A DNA stretch of 64,000 nucleotides from Kitasatospora purpeofusca (GTDB lineage: Bacteria; Actinomycetota; Actinomycetes; Streptomycetales; Streptomycetaceae): NCBI RefSeq assembly GCF_000718025.1, contig NZ_JODS01000033.1, positions 1-64,000 on the forward strand, written 5' to 3'. This document shows, in pieces, positions 24,614-32,253 of this stretch (the stretch's first letter is position 1; each line of letters opens with the position of its first letter). The notes beneath the pieces are model-generated. The model searched no databases, was not told where the DNA came from, and saw nothing but the letters and a program-made list of their open reading frames with translations. The translations under genes were made by a program, and so were the position numbers.

Positions 24614-25297
24614 ATGACCACTCCTGACCAGCAGCTCCGTACCGCTCTTGACGCGCTCGACGCCGCCTTCGCGGCGCTGCCCGAGTCCCCGATAAGCGTC
24701 GGCGGCTGCACGCACTGCTACACCGGCGCCGAACTCGAAACCCTCGCGGGCCCCGCGCACGGGGTGCCGGACGATCTGGTCCGGTCCGTCGCGACCGAGG
24801 TGCCCGACCACTGGGACGACTTCGCCGCCCTCTACCGCCGGACGACACCGCGGATCGTCCGCCTCCTGACCACCGGCCGGCTGCACGGCGGCTACGGACT
24901 GGTCGCCTCCCGACTGCTCGCGGCCGGCTACCGGGGCTGGCCGCCGCCGGAGCGGCAGGCACTGGAGCGCGTCTGGGACGCCTGGTGGCGGTCGACCCTG
25001 GGCGAGTACCCCGGCACCGACCGGGCCACCGAGGTGCTGGAGACGGTCGCCGTCTGCACCGGCAGCCTCTCGCCGTGGCTGACCGTCTGGACCGAAACCC
25101 GCACCGAGGCGGCGGAGCGCCACTTCGAGGACGCGCTCGACATCTGGCTCGCCGAGCGGGGGCTCGCGGACCTCCGGCTCGGCTTCTACCGCGAACTGCT
25201 CGCCGGACCGGAGCTGGTGACCTGGCTGCTCGCCCAGGAGGAGGGCCGCATCGGCGCCGCCCAGCTCTTCGAGGTCGAACGCATCGCGTACAGCTGA
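24614..25297 (+). CDS. Hypothetical protein with a CxxC motif
   Basis: A 227-residue, Trp-rich, acidic protein without membrane segments. The N-terminal region carries GGCTHCYTGAELETLAGP, a CxxC pair that may bind metal or be structural. The rest is predicted helical, with ALERVWDAWWRSTLGEYPGT. Several Streptomyces genomes carry proteins of this shape, but I recognise no named family. An alternative in-frame start at 24557 lacks a ribosome-binding site. The next gene starts 61 bases downstream on the same strand. Confidence 0.7.
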   Translation: MTTPDQQLRTALDALDAAFAALPESPISVGGCTHCYTGAELETLAGPAHGVPDDLVRSVATEVPDHWDDFAALYRRTTPRIVRLLTTGRLHGGYGLVASRLLAAGYRGWPPPERQALERVWDAWWRSTLGEYPGTDRATEVLETVAVCTGSLSPWLTVWTETRTEAAERHFEDALDIWLAERGLADLRLGFYRELLAGPELVTWLLAQEEGRIGAAQLFEVERIAYS

Positions 25298-25358
25298 GGC
25301 AGCTGGGGCAGCCGGGGCGGCCACTGTGGCCGTCCGCGGTTCGGCTAGATTCCTCGCC

Positions 25359-26477
25359 ATGGCTTCGGGGTCCGTTGAGCGGGAGGGCCCGGTCGCGCGA
25401 CCGGGCAGGGTGTCGGTGGGCGATCTGGTGGCGGCGGTGCCGCGGCACCTGATCGAGGAGGCTGCCGATGCCTGTGGCCTGGACGGCCCGATCCCGGACG
25501 GGGAACTCCCACTGCACCTGACCGCCTATCTGGTGATGGCGCTGTGCCTCTTCCCCGACGAGCCGGTCGAGGATGTCGCGCGGAGGGTCGTCGCGGAGCT
25601 GCCCCGGCCGGACGGCGTCCGGGGCGTGGCGCCGGGGCAGCTGACAGCGGCCGGGGTCGGCCGGGCTCGGCGACAACTGGGCCGGGACGTGCTGCGGGAG
25701 ACGTTCTACCGGGTCGCGCAGCCGGTCGTCTCCCCCGGGGCGTGGCTCGGCGGTCGACGGCTGATGGCCATCGAGGGGCTCGGCCTCGACGTGCCCGACT
25801 CGGCCGGGAACGCGGCCGAGTTCGGCCCCGACGCCGCCGGGCGGTCCCGCCCGGGCATCACCCCCGGGGCCCGGGTAGTGGCCGTCGTCGACTGCGGGTC
25901 GCGCACCGTCGTCGACGCCGAGGTCGGTCCGCACCACCGTGGCGAGGAGGCGATGACGGTCTCGCTGCTGGCCACGGCCGGCAGCGACTGGGTGCTCCTC
26001 GGCGATCGGAGCCGGTACACCTTCGCGACCTTCGGCGCCGCGGCCCGGACCGGGGCCGCGACGTGCTGGCGCGTCCCGCCCCGGGTGCCGCTGCCGGTCC
26101 TGGAGGTACTGCGGGACGATTCCTACCTGTCGGTGCTGGTCGATCCCGACCTGCCCGCGTGCGAGCGGGCGAAGTGCCTCCTGGAGGCGTGGTCCGGCGT
26201 GAAGCCCGATCCGGTCGCCGCCCATCCGGTGCGGGTCGTCGAGGACGGCGACGCGGACCGCCTCGTCACCACGCTCAGGGATCCGGAGGAAGTGACGGCC
26301 GCCGAGCTCGCGGACGCCCACCGTCAATGGTGGCGGCAGGCGGCCACGGACGGCGGGCCGTGCTCGGCCCTGCGCAGTCCGGGCGAGGTGCGGTCCACCG
26401 ATCCCGACCTGGTCCACCAGGAGATCTGGGCCCATCTGCTGGTCGAGTACGCCGTCAACTCCACCACCCGGACCTGA
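25359..26477 (+). CDS. IS4-type transposase-derived protein lacking a complete DDE triad
   Basis: A 372-residue open frame. The N-terminal domain matches the IS4 transposase N-terminal domain (SVGDLVAAVPRHLIEEAADA, then LPLHLTAYLVMALCLFPDEP). The core keeps LDVPDSAGNAAEFG, but the usual DGT motif reads AIEGLG, so the first catalytic Asp is Glu. The second Asp is kept in LLGDRSRYTF. The YREK region that should carry the third acid is replaced by HRQWWRQAATDG. The C-terminal motif PDLVHQEIWAHLLVEYAV remains. No terminal inverted repeats or target duplications are evident, so it looks like a domesticated or long-inactive element with an intact frame. Confidence 0.8.
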   Translation: MASGSVEREGPVARPGRVSVGDLVAAVPRHLIEEAADACGLDGPIPDGELPLHLTAYLVMALCLFPDEPVEDVARRVVAELPRPDGVRGVAPGQLTAAGVGRARRQLGRDVLRETFYRVAQPVVSPGAWLGGRRLMAIEGLGLDVPDSAGNAAEFGPDAAGRSRPGITPGARVVAVVDCGSRTVVDAEVGPHHRGEEAMTVSLLATAGSDWVLLGDRSRYTFATFGAAARTGAATCWRVPPRVPLPVLEVLRDDSYLSVLVDPDLPACERAKCLLEAWSGVKPDPVAAHPVRVVEDGDADRLVTTLRDPEEVTAAELADAHRQWWRQAATDGGPCSALRSPGEVRSTDPDLVHQEIWAHLLVEYAVNSTTRT

Positions 26478-26882
26478 TGACCCGTCCGCGCAGGGAGTCG
26501 GGTGGGCCGACTTCCTGCGCGGACGGTGGAGTCGCCCTCGGCGCGGGGTCTGCGGTCGGGGGGCCGCTGTGCAGAGGGCTCCCGCACGGCGCGGTGGGGC
26601 GTGCCGTGCGCGGACCGGGCGCCGCACCACGGGCGGGTGCGGCATGGGATCAGGGCCAGGATCCAGGTCAGGAGTGGGCGGGAGTGGGAGCGGGAGTGGG
26701 AAGTCGATCGGGCCGACTTCCCACTCCTTCCCCCCGGCGGGTCCGAAGGGCCGCGGAGCAACCAGCAGCGGCGGACGGCAGCGGACGGCGGACGAGTGCG
26801 GGGGCGGCTCCCCCGTCGCCGCCCCGTCGGATCAGGATGCCGCGCGGGCGGGGGGCCGGGCTTGTAAAAATGCGCACTCCGG
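26478..26882. other. 405-base non-coding gap
   Basis: No convincing gene. It holds inverted repeat copy E and, just before it, a G-rich run of ggagtggg-like units (26671-26700). It separates the convergent IS4-like and AraC genes. Confidence 0.7.
26693..26727. repeat. Dispersed inverted repeat, copy E
   Basis: Perfect arms ggagtgggaagtcg (26693-26706) and cgacttcccactcc (26714-26727) flank atcgggc. The left arm is preceded by two more ggagtggg-like units, mirroring the extra unit on the right arm of copy D. Confidence 0.93.
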
Positions 26883-27797
26883 TCAGCGGTCCGGGCCGCC
26901 GTCGACGAACTCGACGGCGGTGGTGACCCGGCCAGCCAGGCGGTCGGCCGGCTCCGGGACCTGCGCGGCCCGGCGGGCGGCGAAGAACACGGTCGGCGGG
27001 CAGCCCACCATGGCGCGGAACGAGTGCACCAGGTGCGCCTGGTCGTAGAAGCCGCAGTGGTCGGCGATCCGGGCCCCGCCCCAGCCGGGCCGCCGTTCGA
27101 AGGTCAGCAGGGTGCGCTGGAGGCGGAGGATGTCGGCGGCCTGCTTCGGCGCCAGGCCGAGGTGTTCGCGGAAGCGCTGCTCCAGTCGCCGGCGGCTCCA
27201 GCCGGTGCTGTCCACCAGCGTGCGCACCGAGGCCCGTCCGTGCGAGGCGCGGAGCTGCTCCCAGGCCCAGCTCACCGAGGGGTCCCAGAGCCGCCCTTCG
27301 GCGAACCGCGCGTCGAAGTAGGCGTCCAGCAGGGCGAACCGCGCCGACCAGGTGCGCGACTCGCGCAGCCGGTCCACGAGTTCGCGCGGGCCCCGGCCGG
27401 GGAAGGCCCCGCCCGCCTCGATCCACCGGCCGTCGAGGTCGCCGAGCGCCGGGCCGAGGATGCGGTACGCGCCCTGGGGGGTGAGCGAGACGGCGAGGCC
27501 GTGCAGCCGGCCGCTGTGCTCGGCGACGGTCGCGGTGCGCCGCAGCCCGGCGAGGACGGAGCCGAAGGAACCGGTGTCGGTGCCGGCGACGGCATCGGTG
27601 AGCCGCAGCGATCCGTCGAAGCCGATCGTCAAGGTCACCACGTCGGTCGGCACTTCGAGCCGGCGGCGGGGCCGGTCCGACTCCAGCCGGTAGCCCCGGT
27701 AGCCGAGTACGTACTCGCGCAGTCTCGGCCGGGCCGCGCCGTACGCCATCTCGCACTCGCTGTCGACGAGGTCCAGTGTGCCGCTGCCGCGTTCCAT
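26883..27797 (-). CDS. AraC family transcriptional regulator
   Basis: A 304-residue regulator. The N-terminal half is a ligand-sensing region of the type fused to AraC domains in actinobacteria (LREYVLGYRGYRLESDRPRR, VPTDVVTLTIGFDG). The C-terminal 100 residues are a double helix-turn-helix: RASVRTLVDSTGWSRRRLEQ, then ARIADHCGFYDQAHLVHSFR with the typical second recognition helix and RAMVGCPPTVF after it. ATG 27797 has GGGAG upstream. It is divergent from the chitinase gene, so control of that promoter is possible but unproven. Confidence 0.9.
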   Translation of the reverse strand: MERGSGTLDLVDSECEMAYGAARPRLREYVLGYRGYRLESDRPRRRLEVPTDVVTLTIGFDGSLRLTDAVAGTDTGSFGSVLAGLRRTATVAEHSGRLHGLAVSLTPQGAYRILGPALGDLDGRWIEAGGAFPGRGPRELVDRLRESRTWSARFALLDAYFDARFAEGRLWDPSVSWAWEQLRASHGRASVRTLVDSTGWSRRRLEQRFREHLGLAPKQAADILRLQRTLLTFERRPGWGGARIADHCGFYDQAHLVHSFRAMVGCPPTVFFAARRAAQVPEPADRLAGRVTTAVEFVDGGPDR

Positions 27798-28040
27798 GGG
27801 CGCTCCCGCATCGCAGAGACGAAGACTTGACGTGTCCACGATGCCATGGGGTCGGGGTGGTGCGAACGCCGGGTGGCAGGCGGTTGACCGGAATCAACTC
27901 CAACGAGCGGTTTGGGCGTTCGCACACCGGGATTCCCGGGATTCGACCCCGATGATGCTTCGGGCGCTTCGCCGACGAAGCACTCACATCAGCATATTGA
28001 CAGACCGATTCCCGAGCACCGATTCCCGAACCGAGGAACG

Positions 28041-28757
28041 ATGAAGCTCTTCCGCACCCTGCCCCTGGTGGCCTCGGCCGCCCTCCTGAGCAGCCTCTCC
28101 GTGGCCGCCCGGACCGAACCGGCCGCGGCCGCCGGCTCGTTCGTGGTCAGTGAGGCCCAGTTCAACAAGATGTTCCCGAACCGGAACGCCTTCTACACCT
28201 ACAACGGGTTGGTCGACTCCCTGAGCGCCTACCCGGCGTTCGCCAACACCGGGAACGACGCCACCAAGCGGCGCGAGGCGGCCGCACTGCTCGCCAACGT
28301 CAGCCACGAGACCGGCGGACTCAAGTACGTCGTCGAGCAGAACACCGCTAACTACCCTCACTACTGCGACACTTCGCAGCCCTACGGCTGTCCGGCCGGG
28401 CAGAAGGCGTACTACGGGCGCGGACCGCTCCAGCTGAGCTGGAACTTCAACTACAAGGCGGCCGGCGACGCCCTGCACATCGACCTGCTGCGCGACCCGT
28501 ACCAGGTGGAGCGGAACTCCGCCGTCGCCTGGAAGACGGCCCTCTGGTTCTGGAACACGCAGAGCGGCGCCGGCCGGTCGACCCCGCACGACGCCGTCGT
28601 CAACAACAAGGGCTTCGGCGAGACCATCCGCAGCATCAACGGCGCGCTGGAGTGCGACGGCAAGAACCCGGACGAGCGCAACGACCGCATCAACCTCTTC
28701 CGCAACTTCACCGGCGTCCTCGGCACCGACGTCGGCGGCGGCAACATCTCCTGCTGA
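28041..28757 (+). CDS. Secreted GH19 chitinase, single catalytic domain
   Basis: A 238-residue exported endochitinase. Signal peptide about residues 1-31, then directly the family 19 catalytic domain without a chitin-binding module. Two catalytic glutamates fit those of Streptomyces ChiC: Glu90 in NVSHETGG and Glu99 in KYVVEQN, nine residues apart as in that enzyme. YYGRGPLQLSWNFNYKAAG is the conserved substrate-binding segment. Four cysteines (CDTSQPYGC, ECDGK, terminal C) suggest disulfides. It cleaves beta-1,4-GlcNAc polymers outside the cell and resembles ChiF/ChiG-type enzymes. A hairpin terminator follows. Confidence 0.95.
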   Translation: MKLFRTLPLVASAALLSSLSVAARTEPAAAAGSFVVSEAQFNKMFPNRNAFYTYNGLVDSLSAYPAFANTGNDATKRREAAALLANVSHETGGLKYVVEQNTANYPHYCDTSQPYGCPAGQKAYYGRGPLQLSWNFNYKAAGDALHIDLLRDPYQVERNSAVAWKTALWFWNTQSGAGRSTPHDAVVNNKGFGETIRSINGALECDGKNPDERNDRINLFRNFTGVLGTDVGGGNISC

Positions 28758-28790
28758 ACCGGTGAACGACTGAACCGCTGAACGGCTGAA

Positions 28791-28821
28791 GCGTGGGGGC
28801 CGGCGCCGTCGACCCCCACGC
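28791..28821. terminator. Chitinase terminator
   Basis: A 9-bp perfect stem gcgtggggg / cccccacgc, enclosing 13 bases, lies 33 bases after the chitinase stop and upstream of the iron-box promoter. Confidence 0.75.
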
Positions 28822-28862
28822 ACCTCACCGGGGAGATCGGGTCACTTGACCCGCACCCCGAC

Positions 28863-28881
28863 TTAGGTAAGCCTAACCTTA
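28863..28881. promoter_or_regulatory. Iron box (DmdR/IdeR/DtxR operator)
   Basis: TTAGGTAAGCCTAACCTTA matches the actinobacterial DtxR-family iron-box consensus TTAGGTTAGGCTAACCTAA closely, with intact TTAGG and CCTAACCT blocks. It abuts the methyltransferase start: its last base is the A of the ATG at 28881. Fe(II)-loaded DmdR should repress the gene in iron-replete cells. Confidence 0.85.
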
Positions 28882-29702
28882 TGTCAGATGACTCCCCAAC
28901 GCACGGCCTGAGCGGCGTGGCGATGACCCTGCTCACCCCCCTCTACGGCCGCGCCCACGCGCAACGCCTAATCCCCGGCAGCGAGTTCAGCGACCCGCAG
29001 GCCATCCGCGTCCTCCACGAGACCGGCTTCCGCGACTCCGAGGTGCTGACCGACCGCTCCAACGCCGTCGGATCGATCCACCGGGCCGTCGTGTTCGACG
29101 CCATCACCCGGCGCTTCGCCCACACCCACCCCACCGGGACCGTGCTGTCCGTCGGCATCGGCCTCTGCACCCGCGACCAGCGCCTCGCCGACACCGTGCC
29201 CGACAGCGTCCGCTGGCTCGGCGTGGACGTCCCCGAAGTGGTGGAACTGCGCGACCGCCTCCTGCCCGACAGCCAGGCCCGGGTCCACCCGGCCTCCCTC
29301 ACCGCACCGGGGTGGACCGACGTCGTGGAGGAACGGCCCGGGCCCGTCCTGGTCCTCGCGGAAGGGGTCCTGATGTACCTCTCCCCCGCCAAGGTCACCG
29401 GCTTCCTCGCCGACACCCGCCGCCACCTCGGCCCCGGCACCCGCCTCGCCGCCGACTTCTTCCACCCGTGGATCGCCCGCAGCGGCCTCCACCCCATCTC
29501 CCGCGCCACCGGCGCCCGCTTCCGCTCCGGCGCCCGCAGCAGCACCGGCCTCGCCGCCCTCTCCCCCGGCTGGACGGCCGCCGCCGAACACCCGGTGATG
29601 GAACGCATCGGCCCCGCCCAACGCATCGCCGCGGCCGCCCTCCGCCCCCTCCTGCTCGGGCACCGCCCCTACGCCCTGGCGGAGCTGACCGCCAGCTCGT
29701 AG
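28881..29702 (+). CDS. LCM/PPM-type SAM-dependent methyltransferase, iron-box controlled
   Basis: A 273-residue member of the leucine carboxyl methyltransferase-like family (PF04072 type). It has TGTVLSVGIGLCTRDQRL as the SAM-binding glycine region, WLGVDVPEVVELR at the end of beta2, and VLVLAEGVLMYLSP with the conserved EGVLMYL motif. In actinobacteria such enzymes methylate small molecules, including polyketides. An iron box ends at its first base, so its product is probably made under iron limitation. No siderophore synthesis or uptake genes are adjacent. The operator-ATG overlap suggests a leaderless or very short-leader transcript. Confidence 0.85.
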   Translation: MSDDSPTHGLSGVAMTLLTPLYGRAHAQRLIPGSEFSDPQAIRVLHETGFRDSEVLTDRSNAVGSIHRAVVFDAITRRFAHTHPTGTVLSVGIGLCTRDQRLADTVPDSVRWLGVDVPEVVELRDRLLPDSQARVHPASLTAPGWTDVVEERPGPVLVLAEGVLMYLSPAKVTGFLADTRRHLGPGTRLAADFFHPWIARSGLHPISRATGARFRSGARSSTGLAALSPGWTAAAEHPVMERIGPAQRIAAAALRPLLLGHRPYALAELTASS

Positions 29703-29793
29703 CGGAGCGCCGCGCCCCGGTCGCAGTCGCGGTCGGGGGCGGCCGTACGGGGGCGGCCGCGGCCCCGGGGCGGGCGGGTGCGAGGGTGGGGGC

Positions 29794-30876
29794 GTGAACG
29801 AGACGATCATGGCCGCTGCCCGCGAACGAGCCGCCGGGCACCGGCGGCGGTTCGACCTCCGCTTCGAGGCGTACTTCGACGCCCTGCCGGAGCGTCTCGA
29901 CACGCCCGCGCTCAGCCGCTTCACCCCGCGCTGCCTGGAGCTGCTGCGGGACCTCTCGCTGCGCGGGGGCAAGCGGCTGCGGGTCGCCCTGCTGTACGAG
30001 GCCGCCCGGCTGGTGACCACCGGTCCGGTGCCCGGTCTGGCAGAGGCCGCGCTGAGCATCGAACTGCTGCAGACGCACGGGCTCGTCCACGACGACATCA
30101 TCGACGACGCGCCCCTGCGGCGCGGCGGCCCGTCCACCTACTACGCCTACCGCCAGGAGTTCCCGGCGGCGGACCGCACCGCGCTCGGCCTGGCCGTCCT
30201 GGCCGGGGACCTCGCCGCCTTCCTGTCGATGCGGGTCCTGCTGGAGGCGGACGTCCCCGCCGAACTGCGGCAGGCGATGCTGGAAGTGCAGTTGGACGCC
30301 GGCGCCGAGACGGTGGCCGGCCAGATCGTCGACCTCGAACGCGACCTCCGGCGGATCCCGGACGAGGAGTTCCTGCACACCGTCTGCGAGTACAAGTCCA
30401 CCCGGTACTCCGTGCTCGCGCCGCTGCGGCTGGGCCTGCTGGCCGCCGGGGAGCGCCTCGGCGGCGAGGAGGACGCGCGGCTGCGCCGCTACGCGATCCC
30501 GGTCGGCATCGGCGGCCAGCTGCGCGACGACTACCTCGACCTGTTCGGCGACGAGGACAGCACCGGCAAGTCCACCGGCGCCGACCTCCGCGCGGGCCGC
30601 CGCAGCTACGCCGTGAGCGCCCTGCTCGCGGCCGCCGACGAGGAGCAGCGGGCCGTGGTGGAGTCCGCGCTCGGCGACCCGCACTGCCCGGCCGCGACGG
30701 TCGAGCGGGTCCGCGAGCTGGCCCGGCGGCTGGGCGTGGACCGCAAGCTCCGGGCCGACATGCGCCGCTGCGCCGAGGCTGCCGCCGCCGAGGCCGGGAC
30801 ATGGCGCCCGCACTGGCGCGAGGAGGCGGTGGCCTTCTTCGCGGGCCTGCCGCTCGCCAACGTGGTGGGCTCCTGA
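29794..30876 (+). CDS. Polyprenyl diphosphate synthase (trans type)
   Basis: A 360-residue soluble isoprenoid chain-elongation enzyme. The first aspartate-rich motif is HDDIIDDAPLRRG (Asp100-Asp104) and the second is RDDYLDLFGD (about residue 247). The substrate-binding SLRGGKRLRVALL is intact. It condenses isopentenyl diphosphate with allylic diphosphates; chain length cannot be set from sequence alone. It starts at GTG 29794, after a G-rich spacer containing a gaggg site. No terpene cyclase or prenyltransferase gene is adjacent, so it may serve menaquinone, carotenoid or undecaprenyl-like metabolism. Confidence 0.92.
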   Translation: MNETIMAAARERAAGHRRRFDLRFEAYFDALPERLDTPALSRFTPRCLELLRDLSLRGGKRLRVALLYEAARLVTTGPVPGLAEAALSIELLQTHGLVHDDIIDDAPLRRGGPSTYYAYRQEFPAADRTALGLAVLAGDLAAFLSMRVLLEADVPAELRQAMLEVQLDAGAETVAGQIVDLERDLRRIPDEEFLHTVCEYKSTRYSVLAPLRLGLLAAGERLGGEEDARLRRYAIPVGIGGQLRDDYLDLFGDEDSTGKSTGADLRAGRRSYAVSALLAAADEEQRAVVESALGDPHCPAATVERVRELARRLGVDRKLRADMRRCAEAAAAEAGTWRPHWREEAVAFFAGLPLANVVGS

Positions 30877-30930
30877 ACCAGACACCCCCGGCCCGCCGCA
30901 CCTCCTCCCGGGGGGCTCCAGGGTCGCGGG

Positions 30931-31680
30931 CTACTTCCCGGCCCACCCCAGGAGGTCGATCCGCAGCTTCGGGTTCTCGGCGTCGTTGTCGACGGAGAGG
31001 ACCTTGAAGTACCTCGGGTATCCCTCGGCGGTCCGCAGACAGAACCGGTCTCCCGGAACGGGGACCACGATCCGGCCGTCGCTGAGGGTGGAGGCGATCT
31101 CCTGGCAGCGCTTCGGCCCCGGCACCGGCTCCCCGTCCGGGACCCGGGCCATCACCGCATCGTTGTCCGGGGCGAGGTAGGCCTTGCCGCCGACGACCCC
31201 GGTGATCCTCAGGTCGACACTGCCGGCCCCGCCTCTGCTCGGCGTGTTGGGCTCCAGGTCGACCTGGCCGTCCACCACGTACTGACTGTTGTAGGTGACC
31301 AGCCAGCCGGGGTCGACCGGGACGGGTGGGTCCGAGGCCGCCGGAGTGCCGCCCGTGCCCGCCGCCGGTCCGCCCGTCGTGTCGGGCGCCGCTGCCGACG
31401 TGCTCCTCGGAGTGGCGGTGACCGTGACGGTCGCGGTCGCCGTCACGGTCTCGCTCACGGTCGTCGTCACCGCCGGACGTGCCGCCGTCGGCGAGTTGAC
31501 GACCACGGGCAGGCCCAGGAAGCCGAGCGCGAGGCCTGCCGCGCCCGTGAGGGCGGTCACGATCGCCGCCAGATCGGTCCAGCGCCCGGTGCGGCCGGCG
31601 ACCGCGCGGGGCGGGTGCGGAGGCACCAGCGGAACCACCGGCCCGTCGGAGCGCGGCGGGTATGACGGATCGCTACTCAT
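30931..31680 (-). CDS. Membrane-anchored hypothetical protein with Thr/Val-rich stalk
   Basis: A 249-residue protein. A Pro-rich cytoplasmic N-terminus precedes one membrane helix (about residues 35-62, LAAIVTALTGAAGLALGFLG). A stalk of Thr-Val-Thr-Ala repeats (VSETVTATATVTVTATPRST) leads to a C-terminal domain of about 120 residues outside the cell, with Cys in KRCQEIAS and RFCLRTAEGY that may pair. No family is recognised. It is divergent from the biosynthetic cluster, and its promoter shares the region of palindromes at 31765-31885. Confidence 0.75.
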   Translation of the reverse strand: MSSDPSYPPRSDGPVVPLVPPHPPRAVAGRTGRWTDLAAIVTALTGAAGLALGFLGLPVVVNSPTAARPAVTTTVSETVTATATVTVTATPRSTSAAAPDTTGGPAAGTGGTPAASDPPVPVDPGWLVTYNSQYVVDGQVDLEPNTPSRGGAGSVDLRITGVVGGKAYLAPDNDAVMARVPDGEPVPGPKRCQEIASTLSDGRIVVPVPGDRFCLRTAEGYPRYFKVLSVDNDAENPKLRIDLLGWAGK

Positions 31681-31764
31681 CGTTCCCCCTTCGAGAGTCG
31701 GAACGATGATGGCAGCGGCGGGCGCCGCGAGACAGCCGCACCGCGCAATTCGCCATGCCGAAGC

Positions 31765-31787
31765 GACTCGTGACCGGTCAACGAGTC
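31765..31787. promoter_or_regulatory. Palindromic operator candidate
   Basis: gactcg tgaccggtca a cgagtc: a perfect 10-bp palindrome flanked by inverted 6-bp arms, off symmetry by one extra base. This is the size of a TetR-type operator. It lies 85 bases before the divergent membrane-protein start and 467 bases before the cluster's first gene. Confidence 0.6.
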
Positions 31788-31813
31788 CTGCGCCGCGGGC
31801 GCGCCGCGCGTTC

Positions 31814-31836
31814 GACGGGTGGACGATCCATCCGTC
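31814..31836. promoter_or_regulatory. Inverted repeat upstream of the cluster
   Basis: gacgggtgga / tccatccgtc with a cga spacer, 9 of 10 positions pairing. A further imperfect repeat (cttcg...cgaag, to 31855) follows directly. Confidence 0.5.
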
Positions 31837-31867
31837 TTCGATCGGATCGACGAAGGTGATAGTTCGT

Positions 31868-31885
31868 CAATTCCCCGCGGAATTG
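31868..31885. promoter_or_regulatory. Inverted repeat upstream of the cluster
   Basis: caattcc / ggaattg, a perfect 7-bp pair with a ccgc spacer, in a locally AT-richer stretch. It may be an operator. Confidence 0.45.
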
Positions 31886-32253
31886 GCCGCCCCCGGAGCG
31901 AGTGGCCGCGAGCAGCGGGAACAACCGGAACGGGCGGCCCGGCGCCGACGCGGAAAAAGCCCGTGGTGACCGGGATTTCGGCGACGCGGAAAAGGTTCGC
32001 CCAAGTGGAGGGTGTGCGATCTCCCCGTGGAACGGCGCCGCCATACCGGCGCGTCGGGTGACCAAGTCGTCACTCTGTGAAGTCACTTGAACCCCAGGAG
32101 ACAGCCGAGACAGACCTCGCCCCGTTCACATGTCAACCACACATCCTTGAAGCGACATCCTCAACAGCCATTGTGGCTCCGCAGGCTCGGCGGGTAGAGT
32201 CCCGGTCCGCCGAGTACCGAACAAGTGCTCGCACGGCATTCTTTGGGGCGGGC

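Larger units (their letters stand above)
31681..32253. other. 573-base regulatory gap before the biosynthetic cluster
   Basis: No convincing gene. It is less GC-rich than its neighbours towards the cluster and carries several inverted repeats (31765-31885) and a repeated gacgcggaaaa motif (31947-31957 and 31983-31993). It is the likely promoter region of the cluster. Confidence 0.65.

Noticed and set aside
27997..28002. TTGACA as a -35 box for the chitinase gene
   Set aside because: No -10-like hexamer lies 16-19 bases downstream, and the resulting start site would fall at or near the ATG. The accgattcccga direct repeat after it is noted but unproven as an operator.
31819..32061. A possible 80-codon gene in the leader of the biosynthetic cluster
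   Set aside because: It lacks third-position GC bias, a ribosome-binding site and protein-like composition, and it overlaps the inverted repeats.
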